A stretch of DNA of 64,000 nucleotides from assembly GCA_017509685.1 (NCBI GenBank), contig JAFWPA010000056.1, positions 62,001-126,000 of the forward strand. The letters are read 5' to 3'. How positions within the stretch are numbered: the first letter of the stretch is position 1; each line of letters starts with the position of its first letter. Below are positions 10,623-19,611 of the stretch, one piece after another. A program made the translations under genes and the position numbers. The notes under the pieces were generated by a model that saw only the letters and a program-made list of their open reading frames with translations, searched no databases and was not told where the DNA came from. This DNA is from Bacteroidales bacterium (lineage in GTDB: Bacteria; Bacteroidota; Bacteroidia; Bacteroidales; UBA932).

Positions 10623-12783
10623 TCTGGCGATTGGCTTGCTGGTCACGCTGTCCTGCGGTTCCTTTTCCGTGGGACGCCCTGCCAAGGTCCAGTATTACAT
10701 CTGCCCCGAAATGCCCGGGCGCACGCTGGACACCAAGATGGCCGACTATCTGGCGGAGCACCTCCAGAACCGCACTCCGCGTGTGGTGCTGGACGATTCG
10801 GGCATAGAAGTGATGGTGCACGTGGGACCGGACGTGGACGGCGATTTCGCCTACAAGCACGATTCCCAGGGGTATTATCTGGCCGCCAAGGACGAACGCA
10901 CCTTCATCTGGCTGGCCTACCAGTTCATCAAGATGGCGGGGAAGCAGGATCCGGAAATCGTGACCGACGACCTTCCTCCGCTGCTGCTCAGCGGCCGGGA
11001 CACGGTGGTTACGTTCCCGTTCGAATACCGGGACCTGTACATGCCCACCAACCAGAACCCGGACATGACCTACCTGCTGGCCCTCAATAACCTGGAATAC
11101 GACTGGGGCATCTGGGGACACAACCTGTCCCGCGTGCTGGGTTCCAACGGTGATATGACCTTCGGCTACCAGAACATGGACCAGGAGATGCTGGCCCGTA
11201 CCGCGGGTCTGGCTCACCCCAACCAGTTCTGCTTCTCGTCTGACAAGTTGCTGGAACTCACCTCCCAGTACATCCTGGACAACTACGGGGACGGGGAGTC
11301 CACGCCTTTCCGGATTACCATCGGCCCCAACGACAACAGCATCGTGTGCATGTGCCGGCGCTGTGAGATTGCGGGGAATACGTCCACCAATGCCACTCCG
11401 GCCGTGACGGCTTTCGTGGAGCGGCTGGCGGCCCGTTTCCCCAAGCACGAGTTTTTCATTCCGGGCTATTCCACCACGTCCAGCCTGCCGGACCATCATC
11501 TGCCGGACAATGTGGGGGTGTTCCTGTCGGCCATCGACTACCCGCGTGCGTGGAACAACGACGACGCGCCGGAGAGCCGGGCTTTCTTCAAGCTGCTGGA
11601 GGACTGGAAGGGCATTACGGACCACGTGTACATCTGGGACTATGTGTGTAACTTCGACGACTATCTGTCGCCGTACCCCATCCTGTATGTGATGCAGAAC
11701 CGGTTCCGGCAGTACCGGAAGAGGGGAGTGAAGGGCATTTTCCTCAATGGCAGCGGCTATTTCTACTCCCTGCAGCAGGAAATGTACTCATTCCTGTTGG
11801 CGCATCTCCTGATTAATCCCGATATGGATATCCGCCGGGTGGTGGAGGAATACTACAAGGACGCCATGCCGCACGTGGGCTCCTTCTATGCCTCTACCGT
11901 GATGGCCATCGAGGAAAGGGCCCGGCGGTCGGGCTCTGAACTTCCGCTGTACGGAGGTATGGAGGAAGCCCTGAAGACGTATCTTTCGGAGCGTGAATTC
12001 CGTGAATTCTATTCCGTGTTCCTGCGCGCGAACTCCATGGAAATGACGCACCGGGAGCGCGTGCTGTATGAAAAGACGCGTCAGTTCCTCTCCTTCACCT
12101 TCCTGGAGATGTGCCGTATAAACGGCCTCAAACCCGGCGGATTCGCCGAACTGGTGGGTGACGAGTGGGTGGTGAAGCCGGAGGTGTGGTCGGCCGTGGA
12201 GGACCTGAAGCTGATGACCGACGAAGACGACCTGTACCTGCTCACCAACAACGAGTACACCGCGATGGACCATATGGACCGCGTGAACGAGAGCGGTGTC
12301 TATGTGGCCGATTATGAAAACGAGGTGGAACTGTGGCTCTTCGGCCAGCAGTGGAGCCAGGATTATCTGCTGCGGCAGCCGCTTCGCGTACACGCGGGGG
12401 ACGAGGTTTTCACCACGCAGTACCTCACCGACGGCGTGGCGGGCATCTCCCAGAACTACCACTGGGGCTGGCAGATTTACCCGCAGGAGAACTTCTCCAT
12501 TGACCTTCCCGTCGACGCCATCGCCGGCAAGACGGGCGAGATGAGCATCGGCTTCCTGAACAGCGAGCGTCACCGGATGGCTCCGCCGGCCTCCATCGAC
12601 ATTTATGCCGATGACCGCCTGGTGGCCACCCTGCGCCGCGAGGGACTGGGCTCTTACTTCGACGAAGGGGAGCGCGTCATCTTCAAGGGAAACGTGGGCT
12701 TCGGCCTGCCCAGAAAGGCCGAAATCCGGATGAGGGCCTCGTACTCCCGGAATTTTGCCATTGACGAAATCTTCTTCCGCTGA
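10597..12783 (+). CDS. DUF4838 glycoside-hydrolase-like lipoprotein
   Basis: A 728-residue lipoprotein with lipobox ending at Cys20 (LLVTLSC). The central part carries DUF4838 hallmarks: VCMCRRCE (a CxC-x2-C cluster), the aromatic segment WDYVCNFDDYLSPYPIL, and GVKGIFLNGSGYF. DUF4838 is a TIM-barrel family related to alpha-glucuronidase/hexosaminidase-like glycosidases, mostly uncharacterised. The C-terminal about 200 residues look like an all-beta carbohydrate-binding-type domain. Being inside a polymer synthesis/export operon, it may trim, modify or retain the secreted chain, as BcsZ or AlgL do in other systems; this is inference. The gene starts inside the barrel gene (26-base overlap) and ends at a TGATG junction with the next gene. 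Confidence 0.8.
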   Translation: MSPLRFISSLAIGLLVTLSCGSFSVGRPAKVQYYICPEMPGRTLDTKMADYLAEHLQNRTPRVVLDDSGIEVMVHVGPDVDGDFAYKHDSQGYYLAAKDERTFIWLAYQFIKMAGKQDPEIVTDDLPPLLLSGRDTVVTFPFEYRDLYMPTNQNPDMTYLLALNNLEYDWGIWGHNLSRVLGSNGDMTFGYQNMDQEMLARTAGLAHPNQFCFSSDKLLELTSQYILDNYGDGESTPFRITIGPNDNSIVCMCRRCEIAGNTSTNATPAVTAFVERLAARFPKHEFFIPGYSTTSSLPDHHLPDNVGVFLSAIDYPRAWNNDDAPESRAFFKLLEDWKGITDHVYIWDYVCNFDDYLSPYPILYVMQNRFRQYRKRGVKGIFLNGSGYFYSLQQEMYSFLLAHLLINPDMDIRRVVEEYYKDAMPHVGSFYASTVMAIEERARRSGSELPLYGGMEEALKTYLSEREFREFYSVFLRANSMEMTHRERVLYEKTRQFLSFTFLEMCRINGLKPGGFAELVGDEWVVKPEVWSAVEDLKLMTDEDDLYLLTNNEYTAMDHMDRVNESGVYVADYENEVELWLFGQQWSQDYLLRQPLRVHAGDEVFTTQYLTDGVAGISQNYHWGWQIYPQENFSIDLPVDAIAGKTGEMSIGFLNSERHRMAPPASIDIYADDRLVATLRREGLGSYFDEGERVIFKGNVGFGLPRKAEIRMRASYSRNFAIDEIFFR

Positions 12784-13280
12784 TGAAACAACTTCTTCCC
12801 ATACTGGCTTTTGTCCTGGTCCTGGCGGGCTGTACCGCCCGGGTCCAGTATACCACCGTGGAGATCAAGGACCCCATCCGGCACTACTATCCTATCCTGC
12901 AGGGGCAGGACCTGATGGTGCGGGTGCGGATGAACAACACCGGCAAGGTGCCGCTGGTGGTAAAGGATATCCAGCCTTCCTGCGGATGTATCGTGCTGGA
13001 AAGCGACCACGAGTTCGTGGTGCCGCCGGAACGCTCCATGTACGTAACGCTGCGCTACGATTCCCGCAAGAATGTGGGGAAGGTAGAGCATTCCGTTCGT
13101 TTCTGGGGCAATATTTCCCCGGAAGGGATGGCCGAGCTGCGCTTTGACGTGAACGTGGTGCCGGACGCCAACTTCCACCACGACTACGAGGAACTGTACG
13201 ACAAAACCGAAAGTGCGCGAAAGCTGAAAGAATTCCTGGCGGGGCAGGATACCCGTGTTGGTTATTACGTAGATAGATAG
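12783..13280 (+). CDS. DUF1573 lipoprotein closing the exopolysaccharide operon
   Basis: A 165-residue lipoprotein (lipobox at Cys17, LVLAGC) made of one immunoglobulin-like DUF1573 domain, recognised by VRVRMNNTGKVPLVVKDIQPSCGCI and the following LRYDSRKNVGKVEHSVRFWGN. DUF1573 domains are common in Bacteroidota envelope proteins, with no defined enzymatic role. The start codon overlaps the stop of the DUF4838 gene (TGATG), so translation is coupled. It is the last gene of the five-gene unit; the following gene has its own promoter. Its conservation next to the synthase could be tested by neighbourhood analysis. Confidence 0.85.
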   Translation: MKQLLPILAFVLVLAGCTARVQYTTVEIKDPIRHYYPILQGQDLMVRVRMNNTGKVPLVVKDIQPSCGCIVLESDHEFVVPPERSMYVTLRYDSRKNVGKVEHSVRFWGNISPEGMAELRFDVNVVPDANFHHDYEELYDKTESARKLKEFLAGQDTRVGYYVDR

Positions 13281-13319
13281 TCTGTTGAAAAGTTTGTGTA
13301 AAAAAATATAGGGATAAAG

Positions 13320-13351
13320 TTTGTATTAAAAAAATTTAATATCTAACTTTG
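13320..13351 (+). promoter_or_regulatory. Bacteroidota-type promoter for the uracil permease
   Basis: TTTG at 13320-13323, a 20-base spacer, then TAACTTTG at 13344-13351 match the Bacteroidota primary-sigma consensus (TTTG, 19-21 bp, TAnnTTTG) exactly. Transcription should begin a few bases downstream, leaving a leader of about 45 bases. This rules out the upstream in-frame start at 13349 for the permease and shows that the nucleobase genes are not simply read through from the exopolysaccharide operon. Confidence 0.85.
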
Positions 13352-13405
13352 TCCGGTCATAAAGGCCTGAGGCGGAAGAAATTCATTTTAACCTTAATTA
13401 TATTT

Positions 13406-14755
13406 ATGACACAAAAACAGCAAGCTGTCTACGACGCCCGTGCTTTAGGCAAGGGCAAGATGCTTACCCTGGGGCTTCAGCACATGTTCGCCATGTTCGG
13501 AGCCACTGTCCTGGTCCCGGTGATTACCGGCCTGTCCATGAGTGCAACCCTTCTGTTCGCTGGTCTGGGTACACTCATTTTTCATTTCCTCACCAAGATG
13601 AAGGTACCGGCTTTCCTGGGCAGTTCCTTCGCCTTCCTGGGCGGCTACGCAGCCATCGTGGCCATGGGAAGCGAAATGGGACTCAGCGCCAAGGAATCAT
13701 TGCCTTATGCCTGCATCGGAGTATTCTCGGCAGGCATTATTTATTTCATCCTGGCCGGACTTTTCGCCGCCTACGGTGCCCGCAAGGTGATGCGCTTCTT
13801 CCCGCCCATCGTGACGGGGCCCATCATTATTGCCATCGGCCTTACCCTGAGCGGCAGCGCCATCAACAACTGCAACAGCAACTGGTGGATTGCCCTGCTG
13901 GCCATGGCCATCATCATTTTCTGCAATGTCTGGGGCAGGGGAATGATTCGCATCATTCCCATCCTGCTGGGCGTGTTGGGGTCGTATCTGGTGGCCGCTT
14001 GCTTTGGACTGTGTGATTTCTCGGCCGTGAAGACCGCCGCCTGGGTGGGCGTTCCCTTCCACTGGGAGGATACCGCCTTCCATGTGTTCCAGAATCCCAA
14101 CTGGGGCCTGGTGCTGAGCGCCATCATCGCTATCGTGCCCATTTCCCTGGCTACGATGATGGAGCATATCGGCGACATGTGCGCCATCTCTTCTACCACG
14201 GGCATCAATTATCTGGAGGATCCGGGCCTGCACCGCACCCTCATGGGAGACGGCCTGGCCACCATGCTGGCTTCCCTGTTCGGTGCTCCCGCCAACACCA
14301 CTTACGGTGAGAATACGGGCGTGCTCAACCTCACCAAGGTGTATGACCCGCGCGTTATCCGCATCGCCGCCGTCTTCGCCATTATCCTCAGTTTCTGCCC
14401 CAAGTTCAGCGCTCTCATCGCCTGCATGCCGGCTTCGGTCATCGGCGGTGTCTCCCTCATCCTGTACGGTATGATTTCGGCCGTGGGCGTGCGCAATATC
14501 GTTGAGAATCAGGTAGATTTCACCAATAGCCGCAACGTGATTATCGCCGCGCTCATCCTGGTGCTGGCTATCGGCATCAGCTACAGCATCGGCTCCATCG
14601 ACCTGGGCTTCACCAAACTTTCCGGCCTTGCCGTGGCGGCCCTGGTGGGCGTCATTCTCAACGCCGTCTTGCCGGGCAAGGACTACGAGTTCGGCTCCAA
14701 CCCTCAAGGCGACAAAGCGGTGGACTTTGAAATGAACCCTTCTCTACGCAAATAG
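13406..14755 (+). CDS. uraA: Uracil:proton symporter, NCS2 family (UraA-like)
   Basis: A 449-residue inner-membrane transporter with about 12-14 hydrophobic segments. The N-terminal LGLQHMFAMFGATVLVP motif and the signature around MMEHIGDMCAISSTTG (the glutamate-containing helix that contacts uracil and proton) identify the nucleobase-cation symporter-2 branch of uracil permeases. The ATG at 13406 is chosen because it lies downstream of the promoter at 13320-13351 and gives the normal N-terminus (MTQKQQAVYDARALG). Members import uracil for salvage. It is followed by a Tsx-like outer-membrane channel gene and a purine permease, so the three would form an outer-to-inner-membrane nucleobase or nucleoside uptake set. 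Confidence 0.93.
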   Translation: MTQKQQAVYDARALGKGKMLTLGLQHMFAMFGATVLVPVITGLSMSATLLFAGLGTLIFHFLTKMKVPAFLGSSFAFLGGYAAIVAMGSEMGLSAKESLPYACIGVFSAGIIYFILAGLFAAYGARKVMRFFPPIVTGPIIIAIGLTLSGSAINNCNSNWWIALLAMAIIIFCNVWGRGMIRIIPILLGVLGSYLVAACFGLCDFSAVKTAAWVGVPFHWEDTAFHVFQNPNWGLVLSAIIAIVPISLATMMEHIGDMCAISSTTGINYLEDPGLHRTLMGDGLATMLASLFGAPANTTYGENTGVLNLTKVYDPRVIRIAAVFAIILSFCPKFSALIACMPASVIGGVSLILYGMISAVGVRNIVENQVDFTNSRNVIIAALILVLAIGISYSIGSIDLGFTKLSGLAVAALVGVILNAVLPGKDYEFGSNPQGDKAVDFEMNPSLRK

Positions 14756-14761
14756 TCTTAA

Positions 14762-14788
14762 GCACCCGGCCCTGTACGAGCCGGGTGC
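14762..14788 (+). terminator. Hairpin after the uracil permease
   Basis: GCACCCGGC (14762-14770) pairs perfectly with GCCGGGTGC (14780-14788) around a nine-base loop. It is followed by CATTTAAATAAACC, not a clean T run, so it could be a weak or partial terminator, or an mRNA-end stabiliser that allows some read-through to the channel gene. Confidence 0.55.
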
Positions 14789-14822
14789 ACCATTTAAATA
14801 AACCATTCATAAACTACGTTTT

Positions 14823-15629
14823 ATGTCTAAAAAACTCATTCTTACCTTAAGCATGGCCCTCGCGGGCTTCACTCTGGCATCGGCCCAGACCAACCTCCAG
14901 GTTTTCTACGATTTCGCTCCGGATCGTGGACATGTAACCACCACTCTCGAAGGCTTCTACAATGACAATTGGGGAAACACCTTCTTCTTCATCGACTATG
15001 ACTACAAGGGTCTCAGTGCAGACAAGAAGAACATCACCCCTTCCAGCACTTACTTCGAGATTGCCCGTTGCTTCAACTTCTGGCAGAACGTGCCCGTTCT
15101 CAACGCTTTCAGCCTGCAGGTTGAATACAATGGCGGTCTGTTGCTGGGCAGCGCTCAGAACCCCATTGACGGTTCTTACACGGGCTATGGTATCAACCAC
15201 TCTCTCCTGGCCGGTATCGACTATTTCATCCACAGCCAGGACTATAGGAACACCCTTAACCTGAAGGTGCTGTACAAGGCCATCCTGGGTGCTACCAGCA
15301 AAGTTCCTATGCAGTTCACCGTGGTTTGGGGCCTGCAGGATCTGTTCGGCCTCCAGGGTCTTCGCTTCAGCGGTTTTGCCGATTTCTGGTGGCAGGACCA
15401 GTTCCTCTTCCCTTGGGCCAACGATCCGGACAACGGTTATCGTGACTATACCAAAGGTGAGAACACATCCTTCACCATCATCTCCGAGCCTCAGCTCTGG
15501 TACAACGTGGGCCAGCACTTCGGCGTGAAGAACCTGAATGTGGGCGGCGAAGTGGAACTCAGCCTCAATTTCGGTACCTTGAAGGGTTTCCGCGTACGTC
15601 CTTGCGTCGGCGTCAAGTGGGTTTTCTAG
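14823..15629 (+). CDS. DUF5020 family Tsx-like outer-membrane channel
   Basis: A 268-residue protein with a cleavable signal peptide (residues 1-21, ending LASAQ) and a body of alternating amphipathic beta strands ending in VGVKWVF, typical of a 12-strand outer-membrane barrel. It fits the DUF5020 family, which is related to the nucleoside-specific channel Tsx. The position between a uracil permease and a purine permease independently supports a role in letting nucleosides or nucleobases cross the outer membrane. No TonB box is present, so transport would be diffusive. The substrate is inferred only from context. Confidence 0.75.
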   Translation: MSKKLILTLSMALAGFTLASAQTNLQVFYDFAPDRGHVTTTLEGFYNDNWGNTFFFIDYDYKGLSADKKNITPSSTYFEIARCFNFWQNVPVLNAFSLQVEYNGGLLLGSAQNPIDGSYTGYGINHSLLAGIDYFIHSQDYRNTLNLKVLYKAILGATSKVPMQFTVVWGLQDLFGLQGLRFSGFADFWWQDQFLFPWANDPDNGYRDYTKGENTSFTIISEPQLWYNVGQHFGVKNLNVGGEVELSLNFGTLKGFRVRPCVGVKWVF

Positions 15630-15655
15630 TTAAATGATTTATAGAAGATTGCGTT

Positions 15656-16987
15656 ATGAAACCTGCTTTTGAAAAGCTTTTTGGATTTGACAGCGCCAAG
15701 CACAACGTGCGCACGGAAATCCTGGCCGGTATTACCACCTTCCTCACCATGGCCTATATCCTGGCCGTGAACCCCGGTATCTTCAGCGCCCTTCCGGGCA
15801 TGCCTGCCGGTTCTGTCTTTACCGCCACCGCCCTGGCTGCCATCATCGGCACGCTGGTGATGGCCCTGTATGCCAAGAAGCCGTTCGCCCTGGCCCCCGG
15901 TATGGGCCTGAACGCCTTCTTCGTGTACACCGTTTGCCTGGGTATGGGTTATACCTGGCAGTTCGCCCTTACCGCCGTCCTCCTGGAAGGCGTCCTCTTC
16001 ATCATCCTCACTTTGACGAAGGTTCGTACGTGGCTTCTCAACGCCATCCCCGGCACCCTGAAGAAGGCTATCGGCGCGGGTATAGGCCTGTTCATCGCTT
16101 TCATCGGCATGCAGAACGCCGGCATTATCGTGAACAATGACGCTACGCTCGTCGGCCTGGGCAATATCACCGAAGGCACGGCCATGCTGGCCATGATCGG
16201 CCTGTTCATCACCGCCGGTCTGGTGATGGCGAAGGTCCGCGGCGGCATCCTCTGGGGCATCCTGGCCACCACCGCCCTGGGTCTGGTCATCAAGGATCCC
16301 ACTACCGGCGAGGCTATCACCAAGCTCAACGGCTTTATCTCCATGCCGGCCAGCGTAGACCCTATCTTCTGCAAGTTCGAGTGGAGCCACGTGCTGTCCC
16401 TGGACATGCTGGTGGTCGTTTTCACCTTCCTGTTCATTGATATGTTCGATACCATGGGCACCATCATCGGCGTGCACCAGGGTGCTGGCCTCGTTCCCGA
16501 CGACAAGCCGCGTGACTACGTTCCCGATATGGAGAAGATGTTCCTGGCCGACTCTGTGGCTACCGTTTGCGGCGCCTGCCTGGGTACTTCCACCACCACC
16601 ACTTATGTGGAAAGCGCCTCTGGCGTAGGTGAGGGTGGCCGTACCGGTCTCACCGCCCTCTCCACGGCCGTTTGCTTCATCCTGGCCCTGTTCTTCAGCC
16701 CGCTGTTCCTGGCCATCCCCGGTGCTGCCACCGCTCCTGCCCTCATCGTGGTAGGTGTGATGATGATGCCTTCCATCAAGCGCATCCACTGGGACGACTA
16801 CTGCAAAGCCATCCCTGCCTTCATCACCATCATCATGATGCCCCTGGCCTACAGCATCTCCGACGGTATCCTCCTGGGCGTCATCTCCTACGTCGCCTGC
16901 CATGCCGTCGCCGGCCGCTTCAAGGACATCTCCGTGACCATGTGGATCCTGGCCGTGCTGTTTGTGTGCAAGTATATATTTATCTAG
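15656..16987 (+). CDS. Adenine/guanine/hypoxanthine permease, NCS2 AzgA type
   Basis: A 443-residue permease with about 12 membrane segments. The N-terminus (KLFGFDSAKHNVRTEILAG followed by TTFLTMAYILAVNP), APGMGLNAFF, and FLFIDMFDTMGTIIGV plus STTTTYVESASGVGEGGRTG are diagnostic for the AzgA/PbuG purine permease branch of NCS2. These import hypoxanthine, guanine or adenine by proton symport. It starts 26 bases after the DUF5020 channel and probably shares its transcript. The gene is followed by an AT-rich palindromic element (17014-17116) that probably ends the transcript. Confidence 0.92.
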   Translation: MKPAFEKLFGFDSAKHNVRTEILAGITTFLTMAYILAVNPGIFSALPGMPAGSVFTATALAAIIGTLVMALYAKKPFALAPGMGLNAFFVYTVCLGMGYTWQFALTAVLLEGVLFIILTLTKVRTWLLNAIPGTLKKAIGAGIGLFIAFIGMQNAGIIVNNDATLVGLGNITEGTAMLAMIGLFITAGLVMAKVRGGILWGILATTALGLVIKDPTTGEAITKLNGFISMPASVDPIFCKFEWSHVLSLDMLVVVFTFLFIDMFDTMGTIIGVHQGAGLVPDDKPRDYVPDMEKMFLADSVATVCGACLGTSTTTTYVESASGVGEGGRTGLTALSTAVCFILALFFSPLFLAIPGAATAPALIVVGVMMMPSIKRIHWDDYCKAIPAFITIIMMPLAYSISDGILLGVISYVACHAVAGRFKDISVTMWILAVLFVCKYIFI

Positions 16988-17013
16988 TTGGTTGCTCGCG
17001 GCCGGTTTTGGTG

Positions 17014-17116
17014 CTGGCGCTAACTGATTGATATACAATACTTTTGTGAATTTTCTTTAGTCCGTTTGGGCTAAAGAAAATTTTTATATGCTCTGATACT
17101 CAATCACTTACGCCAG
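17014..17116 (+). repeat. Palindromic element, copy 1 (about 103 bp, terminal inverted repeats)
   Basis: Outer ends CTGGCG-c-TAACTGATTGATATAC and, as reverse complement of the right end, CTGGCG-TAAGTGATTGAGTATC form imperfect terminal inverted repeats of about 22 bases. At the centre AATTTTCTTTAG (17049-17060) pairs with CTAAAGAAAATT (17071-17082) around TCCGTTTGGG. The same design occurs at 19609-19700 (inverted orientation), 45371-45460 and, more diverged, 42831-42940. It sits between the purine permease and GH3 genes and includes T runs after the central stem, so it could also terminate transcription in both directions. Confidence 0.8.
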
Positions 17117-17166
17117 GGGCTAAAAAACCGCCCGTTTGTTCAAATGTTTTGCTGCAGGTTTAATTA

Positions 17167-17198
17167 TTTGGAGGTGTATCATAAATAAGCTACTTTTG
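17167..17198 (+). promoter_or_regulatory. Promoter for the first GH3 gene
   Basis: TTTG at 17167-17170, exactly 20 bases, then TACTTTTG at 17191-17198, matching the Bacteroidota consensus. The start codon at 17233 lies about 30 bases downstream. The GH3 gene therefore has its own promoter between two palindromic elements. Confidence 0.8.
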
Positions 17199-17232
17199 AG
17201 AAACTAAGACTAATAACCATTCTATTTTTTGT

Positions 17233-19611
17233 ATGAGAAAAATCATGCTTTTAGCGGCAGCCCTGTGCTGCACCGTTTCCGTCTTTGCCCAGCCCAAGCT
17301 GCGTAAGGACAACATTGACGAGGTTCTCAAGGCCATGACCCTGGAGGAGAAAGCCACGCTGGTGGTGGGCTCCGGCTGGGGTTCCATGACGGCCGGCTCC
17401 ATGACGGCCAGTGATGCCACGCTGGTTCCCGGCGCCGCCGGCACCACCCGCGCCATTCCCCGCCTGGGCATTCCCCAGACCGTGCTGGCCGATGGCCCTG
17501 CCGGTATCCGCATCGAGCCCATCAGCAAGGGCGACTCCCAGACCTACTACGCCACCGGTTTCCCCGTGGGCACCGTGCTGGCCAGCACCTGGAACACCGA
17601 TCTGGTGAAGGAACTCACCACCGCCATGGGTGAAGAGGTGAAGGAATATGGGGCCGATGTCCTCCTGGCTCCCGGCCAGAACCTGCACCGCAACCCGCTG
17701 TGCGGCCGCAACTTCGAGTATTTCTCCGAAGACCCGCTGCTCTCCGGCAAGATGGCCGCCGCTTATGTGAACGGTATCCAGTCCAACGGCGTGGGCGTGA
17801 GCGCCAAGCACTTCGCCTTCAACGACCAGGAAACCAACCGTATGGAAAACGACGCCGTGGTGAATCCCCGCGCCGCCCGTGAACTGTACCTGAAGGGCTT
17901 CGAAATCATGGTGAAAGAGTCCGATCCCTGGACCATCATGAGCTCCTACAACAAGGTAAACGGCTCTTACACCCAGCAGAACCACGACCTCCTCACCACC
18001 ATCCTTCGCGGTGAATGGGGCTTCAAGGGCATTGTGATGACCGACTGGGGCAACAAGAAAGGCACCGAGAACGCCGTCATCGCCGGCAACGACCTGATGG
18101 AACCCGGCATGGACAACGAAATCAAACGTGTCATCGAAGGTGTCCGCAGCGGTATCATTCCCATCCAGGACCTGGACCGCAACGTGCGTAAGCTCCTGGA
18201 ATACATTGTGCGCACCCCCCGTTTCGCAGGTTACAAGTACTCCAATAAGCCGGATCTCACCGGACACGCCAAACTGGTTCGCGCCGCCACCCCCGAAGGC
18301 CTGGTCCTGCTGGAGAACAACGGCGTCCTGCCCCTCAAAGGCGTGAAGAAAGTGGCCCTCTACGGTGTTGGTTCCTATGATTTCATCGCCGGCGGCACCG
18401 GTTCCGGCAACGTGAACAAGGCCTATGTGCGCAACGTGGCCGAAGGTCTGCGCGAAAACGGCTTCGAGGTAAACGAGGGCATCGAGAACTGGTACAAACA
18501 GTACATCGCCCTTCAGAAGACCGAGATGGCCAACAATTCGGCCGGCGGACTGATGGCTATGCTGGGCAGCGCCGTCATTCCCGAAATGGAAGTGAACCGC
18601 AGCTACTTCGAAAAGATGGAGAAAGTGAGCGACATCGCCATCTTCACCATCTCCCGCAACGCCGGTGAAGGCGGAGACCGCAAAGCCGTCGACGGCGACT
18701 GGACCCTCAGCGGCATGGAGCGCCGTATGCTGCAGGAACTGGCCGACGTTTACCACGTGGCCGGCAAGCAGCTGGTAGTGGTCCTGAATATCGGCGGTGT
18801 CATCGAGACCGCTTCCTGGAAGCAGATTCCCGACGCCATCCTGCTGGCCTGGACGCCCGGTCAGGAAGGCGGATATGCCGTGGCCGATGTCCTCTCCGGT
18901 GCCGCCAACCCCTCCGGCAAACTCCCGATGACCTTCCCCGTGAACTACTTCGACATCCCTTCTTCCTTCAACTTCCCGTACAACTACAGCGGTGAAATGT
19001 CCCTGAATCCCTTCGGCGGCGGCAGCGATGATGATGCTTCCGGCCTGGCTGCCCTCTTCGGCTTCGGCGGTCCCCGCAAAAAAGCCAATGTGGACGAAAC
19101 GCAGTACAAGGAAGGCATCTGGGTGGGCTATCGCTACTTCGCCACCGCCGGCAAGAAGGTTTCCTATCCCTTCGGCTATGGCCTTAGCTACACCACCTTC
19201 GCCTACAGCCAGCCTTCCGTGAAAGTGGCTGCCGATGGCACCCTCACCGCCACCATCACCGTGAAAAACACCGGCAAGGTAGCCGGCAAGGAAGCCGTCC
19301 AGCTGTACGTGAGCGCTCCCGCCGGCGGCCTCGTGAAACCCGCCTGCGAGCTCAAGGCCTTCGCCAAGACCCGCGAGCTGAAGCCCGGCGAGTCCCAGAC
19401 CCTCACCATGAAGGTGTGCGCCTACACCCTGGCCTCCTTCAACGAGGAAACATCGGCCTGGGAAACCGCCTCGGGCAACTACACCGCCCACTTCGGCGCC
19501 TCCGTGGCCGACATCCGCGCCACCGCCCCCTTCAAGCTGGCCAAAGCCCAAAGCTGGCCCGTGAACCGCGTCCTGCTTCCCCAGGAACCCGTTCAGGAGA
19601 TAGCCCTCTAA
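17233..19611 (+). CDS. Family GH3 beta-glycosidase with fibronectin-III-like C-terminus
   Basis: A 792-residue periplasmic enzyme with a cleavable signal peptide (cut after VFAQ, residue 20). It has the full GH3 plan: TIM-barrel N-domain (about 30-330), alpha/beta sandwich (about 345-590) and a C-terminal FnIII-like domain (about 680-785, TITVKNTGKVAGKEAVQLYV). The nucleophile is Asp271 in VMTDWG; the substrate-pocket motifs CGRNFEYFSEDP and SAKHFAFNDQETNR are present. GH3 enzymes release single beta-linked glucose, xylose or similar residues from non-reducing ends; the exact sugar cannot be read from sequence. It stands alone with its own promoter, bounded by two inverted copies of the palindromic element, and converges on the HTCS regulator gene. 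Confidence 0.92.
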   Translation: MRKIMLLAAALCCTVSVFAQPKLRKDNIDEVLKAMTLEEKATLVVGSGWGSMTAGSMTASDATLVPGAAGTTRAIPRLGIPQTVLADGPAGIRIEPISKGDSQTYYATGFPVGTVLASTWNTDLVKELTTAMGEEVKEYGADVLLAPGQNLHRNPLCGRNFEYFSEDPLLSGKMAAAYVNGIQSNGVGVSAKHFAFNDQETNRMENDAVVNPRAARELYLKGFEIMVKESDPWTIMSSYNKVNGSYTQQNHDLLTTILRGEWGFKGIVMTDWGNKKGTENAVIAGNDLMEPGMDNEIKRVIEGVRSGIIPIQDLDRNVRKLLEYIVRTPRFAGYKYSNKPDLTGHAKLVRAATPEGLVLLENNGVLPLKGVKKVALYGVGSYDFIAGGTGSGNVNKAYVRNVAEGLRENGFEVNEGIENWYKQYIALQKTEMANNSAGGLMAMLGSAVIPEMEVNRSYFEKMEKVSDIAIFTISRNAGEGGDRKAVDGDWTLSGMERRMLQELADVYHVAGKQLVVVLNIGGVIETASWKQIPDAILLAWTPGQEGGYAVADVLSGAANPSGKLPMTFPVNYFDIPSSFNFPYNYSGEMSLNPFGGGSDDDASGLAALFGFGGPRKKANVDETQYKEGIWVGYRYFATAGKKVSYPFGYGLSYTTFAYSQPSVKVAADGTLTATITVKNTGKVAGKEAVQLYVSAPAGGLVKPACELKAFAKTRELKPGESQTLTMKVCAYTLASFNEETSAWETASGNYTAHFGASVADIRATAPFKLAKAQSWPVNRVLLPQEPVQEIAL

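Noticed and set aside
13349..13405. Upstream start for the uracil permease
   Set aside because: It begins within the -7 box of a full-consensus promoter, so it could not be transcribed; the ATG at 13406 gives the family N-terminus.
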